64,000 nt of DNA from Arthrobacter sp. ATA002. Lineage in GTDB: Bacteria; Actinomycetota; Actinomycetes; Actinomycetales; Micrococcaceae. Numbering within the stretch: the first letter of the stretch is position 1; each line of letters opens with the position of its first letter. This document shows positions 59,088-64,000 of the stretch, one piece after another. Where the stretch lies: contig NZ_CP114015.1 of the NCBI RefSeq assembly GCF_026898095.1, positions 1,984,001 through 2,048,000 on the forward strand, given 5' to 3'. The notes beneath the pieces were generated by a model. It saw only the letters and a list, made by a program, of their open reading frames with translations, did no database searches and was not told the DNA's origin. Both the position numbers and the translations under genes were made by a program.

Positions 59088-59093
59088 TACGCT
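59088..59093 (+). promoter_or_regulatory. Probable -10 box of the SOUL-family gene
   Basis: TACGCT ends 9 nt before the ATG at 59103. No Shine-Dalgarno. Confidence 0.3.
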
Positions 59094-59102
59094 CAGCCCA
59101 CT

Positions 59103-59690
59103 ATGACAGAGCAGCAGCCGTATACAGTGCTGGACAATCTCCCCGGGTTCGAGCTGCGCCTTTATCCTTCGCACCTCGTTGCACAGGTAACCGTCCACTC
59201 GGCACTGGAAGACGCGGGCGGCACCGCGTTCGCGTACCTGTTCGGCTACATCAGCGGGGAGAACACCCTCGGGACCGGCCAGGCCCGAGGCGGCGTTGCC
59301 CCGGTTGCCGGAGCTGCCGGAAGCGGCGGAGATCCGGCCGCCGTTGCACGGCGCATCCCCATGACCGCCCCGGTGCTGCTGCAGCCCGAATCACTTGCCG
59401 GCACCTATACGGTAGGTTTTGTCCTGCCGGCATCGCTGTCAGCGGCAACCGCGCCGGATCCGGCCGATCCCGCCGTGTCCCTAGTAGCGGTGCCCGAGGC
59501 CCGGGGCGCAGCCGCGCGGTTCACCGGCCGCTGGACAGCGCACAATTATGAGGATCATGCGGCGGCCCTGGGGGAGGCGGTGGCCGCCGCCGGCCTGACC
59601 GTGCGGGGGCTGCCGCGGTTCGCGCTCTTCGATCCGCCCTATAAACCGTGGTTCCTTCGCCGGAATGAAGTGGTCCAGACGGTCGAATAG
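59103..59690 (+). CDS. SOUL family heme-binding protein
   Basis: 195 residues. YTVLDNLPGFELRLYPSHLVAQVTV at the start, AFAYLFGYISGEN, RRIPMTAPVLLQ and FALFDPPYKPWFLRRNEVVQTVE are the SOUL/HEBP hallmarks. The middle holds a Gly/Ala-rich loop (RGGVAPVAGAAGSGGDPAAV). No signal peptide or membrane segment. SOUL proteins bind heme or related tetrapyrroles weakly; their role in bacteria is not defined. Confidence 0.9.
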   Translation: MTEQQPYTVLDNLPGFELRLYPSHLVAQVTVHSALEDAGGTAFAYLFGYISGENTLGTGQARGGVAPVAGAAGSGGDPAAVARRIPMTAPVLLQPESLAGTYTVGFVLPASLSAATAPDPADPAVSLVAVPEARGAAARFTGRWTAHNYEDHAAALGEAVAAAGLTVRGLPRFALFDPPYKPWFLRRNEVVQTVE

Positions 59691-59722
59691 CGGGACGGCT
59701 GGCTGCGCTGCTGGCTGCGGGC

Positions 59723-59771
59723 AAAAAATACCGGTTTGGGTGCCGGTGGCTAGCCACGGCGCCCAAACCGG
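59723..59771 (-). terminator. Terminator of the DUF4193 gene
   Basis: A long hairpin (outer 10-bp arms 59731-59740 and 59762-59771 plus an inner stem) is followed on the minus strand by TATTTTTTG. It lies 16 bp beyond the DUF4193 stop. Confidence 0.85.
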
Positions 59772-59786
59772 GAGGCGGTGCGGTGT

Positions 59787-60092
59787 TCAGCCTTCGCAGT
59801 CCACGCAGTACTTGTCGCCGTTCTTTTCCTTGGCGATCTGCGACCGGTGCCGTACCAGGAAGCACGACATGCAGGTGAACTCGTCGGCCTGAGCCGGGAC
59901 AACCTTGATCAGCAGTTCTTCACCGGACAGGTCAGCACCGGGAAGTTCGAAACCGTCGATGGCATCCGTTTCGTCAGCGACGTCCCGAACAGCCGTCATT
60001 GCGCCGCCGCGCTGCTGGGCTTTCAGTCCTTCAAGGGAGTCGCTGGGGCGGTCTTCTTCCTTGACGCGCGGAGCATCGTAATCAGTAGCCAT
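59787..60092 (-). CDS. DUF4193 family protein
   Basis: 101 residues. The C-terminal zinc-ribbon-like pattern FTCMSCFLVRHRSQIA...YCVDCEG (two CxxC pairs) and the acidic middle are typical of the actinobacteria-wide DUF4193. It is usually found near dut and the cold/stress gene neighbourhood. CAGGAG lies 14 bases before the ATG. A clear promoter and terminator bracket it, so it is probably monocistronic. Function unknown. Confidence 0.92.
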   Translation of the reverse strand: MATDYDAPRVKEEDRPSDSLEGLKAQQRGGAMTAVRDVADETDAIDGFELPGADLSGEELLIKVVPAQADEFTCMSCFLVRHRSQIAKEKNGDKYCVDCEG

Positions 60093-60133
60093 GGGAAGTG
60101 CTTATCTCCTGAATTTTGGGGGGTTGAGCGTAG

Positions 60134-60164
60134 ATCATATAGGCAGTCGGGCTCATTTCACCAA
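60134..60164 (-). promoter_or_regulatory. Promoter of the DUF4193 gene
   Basis: Minus-strand TTGGTG (60164-60159), then TATATG at 17 bp or TATGAT (60139-60134) at 19 bp. The leader is about 35 nt. Confidence 0.5.
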
Positions 60165-60307
60165 CTGGAAGCGTGATGACGAATCTTAGGGCCTGTGCAG
60201 CTTCCAAGGAAGTGATCGGCGTCCTATTTCTTGTCCAGTTTGCGCCCCGACGAGATCCTGTTTCCCTGCGTCCGGATCCGGAAGTCCGGGACCAGCGGTG
60301 CGGAGAC

Positions 60308-60719
60308 TTATGTCAGGCGGCCGATCCAGTGCCTCAGGAGCCTCCCTGAACGTTATGACAACCTGCGGACGCTGCACTGGGGCACCGGTCAGGGGCCGCC
60401 GGTGTTATGTCAACAGACGGGAGCCCCGATTCCGTTAGCGGCATCCGGCGGGGGACATTATGTCAACCGAAGCGCCCGGCGGGCAGAAGGGGCCCGGCCC
60501 GTCCCGGGCGTACCTGTGTGTGCACTTCGGAGCCGGCGGCAGAGAAGCAGCTGCCGGGTGGAGCGGGCCGCGGTAGCTGGCCGGCAGCGGATTCCTGGCT
60601 GCGGAGCCACGGAATAGCCAAAAAACGGGGGATTTGCACCGAAAAAGCCGGCCGGCGGCTGCATGCGGGAAACCCTTTCGAGGCCTACTCCATAACGCCG
60701 ATAATCTACATTATGTCAA
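60308..60719. repeat. Five TTATGTCA repeats at roughly 50-bp intervals in an 890-bp gene-free stretch
   Basis: Copies at 60308-60315, 60353-60360 (TTATGACA), 60405-60412, 60458-60465 and 60712-60719, all in one orientation. The first four are 45-53 bp apart. Flanks are partly shared: the last two read ACATTATGTCAA, and the fourth sits in the palindrome GACATTATGTC. The stretch 60093-60983 has no convincing gene. Such spaced direct repeats are typical of multi-site recombinase or transposase binding at an element end. Confidence 0.65.
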
Positions 60720-60735
60720 GTAAAGCAGTGATTAT

Positions 60736-60748
60736 TGCATCCGATGCA
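60736..60748. repeat. 13-bp palindrome TGCATC-C-GATGCA
   Basis: Perfect 6-bp arms around a central C. It matches the palindrome at 60955-60967 except at the centre base, 219 bp away. Possible recombinase core site or regulator site. Confidence 0.6.
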
Positions 60749-60922
60749 CGACAGGCCCTCCTTCGCCGCCACATGGAAACCACACTGCATGGATGACCAC
60801 AACACCGTCTCTGACCTGCGGAAACGTCCTTTAGGAAGTCGGGCCGAGTCCTTTCTTGCACGGCAATCTGAATCGTTGGAACTGGGCTGCACGCCTCAGT
60901 CAGGACGCTCTGACCCGCGGAT

Positions 60923-60967
60923 TTGCAGGCCGCCTTCATTAATTGCATGATTCATGCATCAGATGCA
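60923..60967 (+). promoter_or_regulatory. Likely promoter of the recombinase operon with overlapping palindrome
   Basis: TTGCAG (60923-60928), 17-bp spacer, CATGAT (60946-60951). Just downstream is TGCATC-A-GATGCA (60955-60967), the second copy of the 13-bp palindrome, embedded in a larger ATTGCAT...ATGCAAT repeat (60942-60969). Placement over the start point suggests autoregulation, perhaps by the HTH protein encoded at 62086. Confidence 0.45.
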
Positions 60968-60983
60968 ATCTTTGGGAGGGTTC

Positions 60984-62080
60984 GTGGCGATCGATTCAGC
61001 GGGACGGGTACTTGATTTCGGGGCGGTGCGTTTCCTTCACCCCGAGGATCATGTGTTTGCCCAGATGCTCGATGGCTGGCGCAACAACAGTTGAGCAGGA
61101 ATCTGGCGTTTGGCACGATCGAGTCCCGCGAACGGCTGGTAACGCGATTCCAGGAATCCACGAACGAGTACCCGTGACAGTGGACGCCGGCCCACGTGGA
61201 TGAGTTCTTTGGGGATCTGCGCAGCGTCAAGCACGCCGCACAGTCCACCATCAGGAGCTATCAGGCAGCGCTGAGGGCGTTCTGTTCCTATGTGGCCTCG
61301 CCTGATTATGGCTGGGACCGGGTCTGCGAACAGTATTTCGGAACGCACCCGTCGCAGGTCTGTTTTGACTGGAACACAGCGGTCCACGCCCAGGCAACCG
61401 AATCGGGCCCCAAACGGCGCCCCTTCACCAGGCAGGAACTGCAGGCCTTCTTTGACCGGGCCGATGACGAGGTGGACCGGATCGCGGCGCTGGGCCGCAA
61501 GGGCTGGCTGCCCGCCTACCGGGACGCCGTTCTTTTCAAGGTGGCCTACTGCTGGGGCCTGCGACGCAACGAGGTCCGGCACCTGCAAACAGTGGATTTC
61601 TCCCGGAACCCGCACGCCGGCGAATTCGGCAAATTCGGAGTGCTTCAGGTCCGGTACGGGAAAGCCATGAAGGGCTCACCACCCAAACGCCGCAGCGTCC
61701 TGACCGTGTTCGACTGGTCCGCGGAAATCGTCGCCGATTGGCTGGAACAAGGCCGCCCGCACATGACCGACGGTCTGGACCTGTTTCCTTCCGAACGCGG
61801 CACCCTTGTCTCCGAGACGGCCCTGAACCGCCGCTTCAACCGCTACTGCGAAGACCTTGGCCTCTCCCCCGGTTTGGATATCCATTCACTGCGTCGCTCC
61901 TACGTCACCCACCTGATCGAATCGGGAATGGATCCCCTGTTCGTCCAGCACCAGGCGGGGCACGAGCATGCCTCAACCACTGCCCTCTACACCTCCGTCT
62001 CCAGCGACTACCGGGTCAAAACACTGCGCCGCGCCCTGGATTCCACCATCCGGGACGCCCTCGCCGAAATGGGAGACTGA
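60984..62080 (+). pseudogene. Tyrosine recombinase/integrase with a frameshift and an in-frame TGA
   Basis: About 365 residues if repaired. The GTG at 60984 follows GGGAGG and begins AIDSAGRVLDFGAVRFLHPEDHVFAQMLDGWRNN. The frame is lost near 61088 by one base; the next frame (LSRNLAFGTIESRERLVTRFQESTNEYP) then meets TGA at 61175-61177 where related sequence suggests Trp (P-W-Q-W). From 61178 it is open to 62080. The core-binding domain is YQAALRAFCSYV. Catalytic domain: Arg in YCWGLRRNEVRHLQ, Lys in RYGKAMKGS, HSLRRSYVTHL (HxxR), GHEHASTTALYTSVS (H and nucleophile Tyr). An internal GTG at 61196 could still give a shorter protein with the whole catalytic domain. Confidence 0.85.
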
Positions 62081-62085
62081 ACCTC

Positions 62086-62418
62086 ATGAAACGAGAGATT
62101 GACTACCGGTGGCGGCTTGCAGAACTCATGGCCGCCCGGGGAATGCATAACAGCACCGACCTCAGCCCTTTGCTGAAGGAACGCGGCATCGAACTCTCGG
62201 CCTCCCAGGTCTACCGGCTCGTCACCCAGCGTCCGGAACGCGTCTCACTGATGATGATCGCCGCGCTCTGCGACATCTTCTCCTGCGGGCCCGAGGACCT
62301 GGTCACCGTCACGGCAACAAATGCCAAGGTCCGCAAGGTCGCCTCCGACGCCAACGTCGTGGACCTGAACAAGACCATCAGACCCAAACGCGCCCGCGTG
62401 ATCCGCGATGACGGCTGA
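62086..62418 (+). CDS. Small helix-turn-helix (XRE/Cro-like) protein of the recombinase operon
   Basis: 110 residues. RWRLAELMAARGMHNSTDLSPLLKERGIELSASQVYRLVTQRPERVSLMMIAALCDIFSCGPEDL is a Cro/C1-type domain (recognition helix around SASQVYRLV), followed by a short basic tail. It starts 5 bp after the recombinase stop and overlaps the next gene by 11 bp, so it is part of one transcript. It may repress the operon or act as an architectural DNA-binding factor in recombination, like excisionases; both are inference. Confidence 0.85.
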   Translation: MKREIDYRWRLAELMAARGMHNSTDLSPLLKERGIELSASQVYRLVTQRPERVSLMMIAALCDIFSCGPEDLVTVTATNAKVRKVASDANVVDLNKTIRPKRARVIRDDG

Positions 62419-63958
62419 GATCACCCCGCGGTCTGGCGTCCGCGGACGGCCCCGCACAGCCGGGGCCTTTACCTGCGACCGATGCTCCCGAGCAGCCGGC
62501 AAACACCGTGCAAGCTGGCCAGAAGGCAGGATTTGCGGAACCTGCTTTACGGTCGCCATGCGCAGCCACGGAACCTGCCCCGGCTGCGGAACAGAGCGCA
62601 TGCTCCCGGGCAGGTCAGCTTCCAACGGGGACCAGCCGGTCTGTGTCGATTGCGCAGGTATCGCCCAGGACTACCGCTGCTCCAGCTGCGGCACGGAATC
62701 CGAGCACTACCGCCAGAAAACCTGCGCCCGCTGCTCACTCCGGAACGATCTCACGACGCTGTTGCGCGTCGACGAGTTCCAGGGCCCGGAAACGACGGCA
62801 GCGAAACTGCTCGCCGCGCTCTGCGGAGCCCAGCGTCCCGAAAGCATCCTCACCTGGCTCCGCAGGACGGGGGTTCGTGAACTGCTCGAACGACTCGCCA
62901 CCGGCGACATCCCCCTCAGCCACGTAGCGCTCGATAAGGAACCCAACAGTCCTCGGGTGGAACATCTGCGCAGCCTGCTCATCCACCACAACCTGCTCCC
63001 AGTCCGGGACCACTACCTTGCTCTCTTTGAGCGGTGGTTGCCCATTAAGCTGGACGACATTGACGACCCCGAGGTTCGGCGACCTATCGAGTCCTTCGCC
63101 CGCTGGCACCACCTGCGGCGCATCAGGAGCCTCTCCACAGACGGGAAACCCACCCGCGGTCCCGTGCACAGCGCGAAGCAGGAAATCACCGAAACCATCA
63201 AATTCCTCATCTGGCTCAAGCTCACCCACGGACGGACCGCCACCTCCTGCGTTCAGGCCGACGTCGACGCGTGGCTGGCTGACGGCCCCACCACCAGGCA
63301 CGCCATCCGGACCTTCTTCATCTGGGCGGTCAAGAACCGGACTTGCACCAACATCACCATCGGCTTCCGGCAGGCTAAGACCGTTCCCCTGCTCACCCAG
63401 GGCCAACGGCTCGCCATGCTCAAGACCTGCCTCACGGACAATACCGACACGCTGTCCTACCGGGTCGCCGCAGTTCTCCTGCTGCTCTACGCCCAGCCGG
63501 TAGTGAAGATCGCCGCGATGAAAAGCACCGATGTGATCCTCACGCCCGAGGGCCTGCATCTTTCACTCGGCGACGGCGACGGCGACCCAGCGCCAGTACC
63601 TGAACCGTTCGCCGCCCTGATCACACAACATCTGGCCTCCCGGCCCAACATGCGCACCGGAAGCAGTTCCGGCAGCCAGTGGCTCTTCCCTGGCTACCGC
63701 GCCGGGCACCATATCCACCCCAACACCCTCATGGACCGGCTCCGGGAAAACGGCATCAACCTGCTGGGCGCACGCAACGCATCCCTTCGTGCCCTCGTCA
63801 CGGAAGTTCCTGCCCCGATCGCCGCCGAGATGCTCGGCTACAGCTACCAAGTCACACAAAAACACGCCGCCGCGGCAGCCGAACCGTGGTCGCGGTACCC
63901 GGAGTCCAACATTCATCCAGAGCACAGCGCCAAGGGTCTCACTAGGATTGGCAGATGA
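62408..63958 (+). CDS. Zinc-ribbon protein resembling a catalytically degenerate tyrosine recombinase
   Basis: 516 residues. The N-terminal ~125 carry at least five CxxC pairs (CDRCSRA, CGTCFT, CPGCGTE, CVDCAG, CSSCGTE, CARCSL), so two or three zinc ribbons. The rest has a phage-integrase-like outline: SAM-like helices (TIKFLIWLKLTHGRTATSCVQADVDAWL) and a pseudo-catalytic domain. There LLLLYAQPVVKIAAMKSTDV sits where active enzymes have LxxxTGLRxxEl, NASLRALVTEVPAPIAAEMLGYSY replaces HxLRHTFAT...LGH, and no clear nucleophile Tyr is placed. It probably binds DNA or partners the true recombinase. Overlaps on both sides (11 bp and ATGA) tie it to its neighbours. Confidence 0.7.
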   Translation: MTAEITPRSGVRGRPRTAGAFTCDRCSRAAGKHRASWPEGRICGTCFTVAMRSHGTCPGCGTERMLPGRSASNGDQPVCVDCAGIAQDYRCSSCGTESEHYRQKTCARCSLRNDLTTLLRVDEFQGPETTAAKLLAALCGAQRPESILTWLRRTGVRELLERLATGDIPLSHVALDKEPNSPRVEHLRSLLIHHNLLPVRDHYLALFERWLPIKLDDIDDPEVRRPIESFARWHHLRRIRSLSTDGKPTRGPVHSAKQEITETIKFLIWLKLTHGRTATSCVQADVDAWLADGPTTRHAIRTFFIWAVKNRTCTNITIGFRQAKTVPLLTQGQRLAMLKTCLTDNTDTLSYRVAAVLLLLYAQPVVKIAAMKSTDVILTPEGLHLSLGDGDGDPAPVPEPFAALITQHLASRPNMRTGSSSGSQWLFPGYRAGHHIHPNTLMDRLRENGINLLGARNASLRALVTEVPAPIAAEMLGYSYQVTQKHAAAAAEPWSRYPESNIHPEHSAKGLTRIGR

Positions 63959-64000
63959 CGCTTCGCTCTGTCCTCGACGTTCCTCCCGTGCTGGCCTGGC
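63955..64000 (+). CDS. Start of a fourth gene in the recombinase operon (cut by the window)
   Basis: The ATG at 63955 overlaps the preceding TGA (ATGA), and the frame is open to the window end: MTLRSVLDVPPVLAW. Too short to identify, but the coupling implies a fourth component of the same operon. Confidence 0.45.
   Translation, partial: MTLRSVLDVPPVLAW

Noticed and set aside
60308..60719. CRISPR array
   Set aside because: The repeated unit is only 8-12 bp, intervals vary (45, 52, 53, 254) and no cas genes are present.
60231..60796. Short plus-strand frames in the gene-free stretch after the DUF4193 gene
   Set aside because: They overlap each other in different frames, have low-complexity Arg/Gly/Pro composition, no ribosome-binding sites and no recognisable motifs.
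61175..61177. TGA in the integrase read as selenocysteine
   Set aside because: The expected residue is Trp, no SECIS-like hairpin follows, and the protein family is not a selenoprotein family.

Overview
The window is high-GC actinobacterial chromosome, most like Arthrobacter or a close Micrococcaceae relative. The evidence is a Pup-proteasome locus with a fused PafBC regulator, the mycothiol gene mshC, RbpA, DUF4193 and DUF5703 proteins, divergent glgC/glgA, frequent GTG starts and many TANNNT -10 boxes 6-9 nt before start codons that lack a Shine-Dalgarno (apparently leaderless genes).

Layout. 1-7.8 kb: end of a YeiH-type membrane protein, a Ca-type P-type ATPase, a zinc-ribbon SDR protein, and divergent glgC/glgA. 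7.9-9.2 kb: a complete IS30-family insertion beside short tandem repeats. 9.4-17.2 kb: a lipid/acyl-CoA block (acyl-CoA oxidase and TetR on one strand; thiolase, large FabG and MaoC protein on the other) and kynureninase. 17.2-21.5 kb: a sugar ABC transporter operon with a consensus promoter, a LacI-type operator and a strong terminator. 21.5-25.1 kb: universal stress protein, APC permease, CBS/CorC protein and tRNA-Leu(GAG). 25.3-33.5 kb: M20 peptidase, acyl-CoA dehydrogenase, small conserved proteins, uppP, mshC, PAC2 protein, HAD phosphatase and site-2 protease. 33.7-49.9 kb: trmI, arc(mpa), dop, pup, prcB, prcA, pafA, two FKBP isomerases, pafBC, tatA, tatC and a Ski2-like helicase. 50-60.1 kb: amidohydrolase, a candidate structured non-coding RNA, a polyprenol-phosphate mannosyltransferase, rbpA, SPFH and NfeD proteins, an rRNA methyltransferase, S9 peptidase, peptide deformylase, SOUL protein and DUF4193 protein. 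60.1-64 kb: accessory DNA with repeats and palindromes, then a recombinase operon that runs off the window.

A technical point dominates the reading. Twenty genes, many of them housekeeping, are interrupted, and every one is restored by single-base corrections (28 missing bases, one extra), mostly in G/C or A runs. This is far more likely uncorrected homopolymer sequencing error than gene decay, so these genes are given as whole loci with the break points stated. The pup gene is visible only after such a correction.

The two most interesting unexplained items are the roughly 265-nt candidate RNA gene at 51.80-52.07 kb, and the terminal operon: a tyrosine recombinase, a small HTH protein, a zinc-ribbon protein that resembles a catalytically degenerate recombinase, and a fourth overlapping gene, preceded by quasi-periodic TTATGTCA repeats and two matching 13-bp palindromes.
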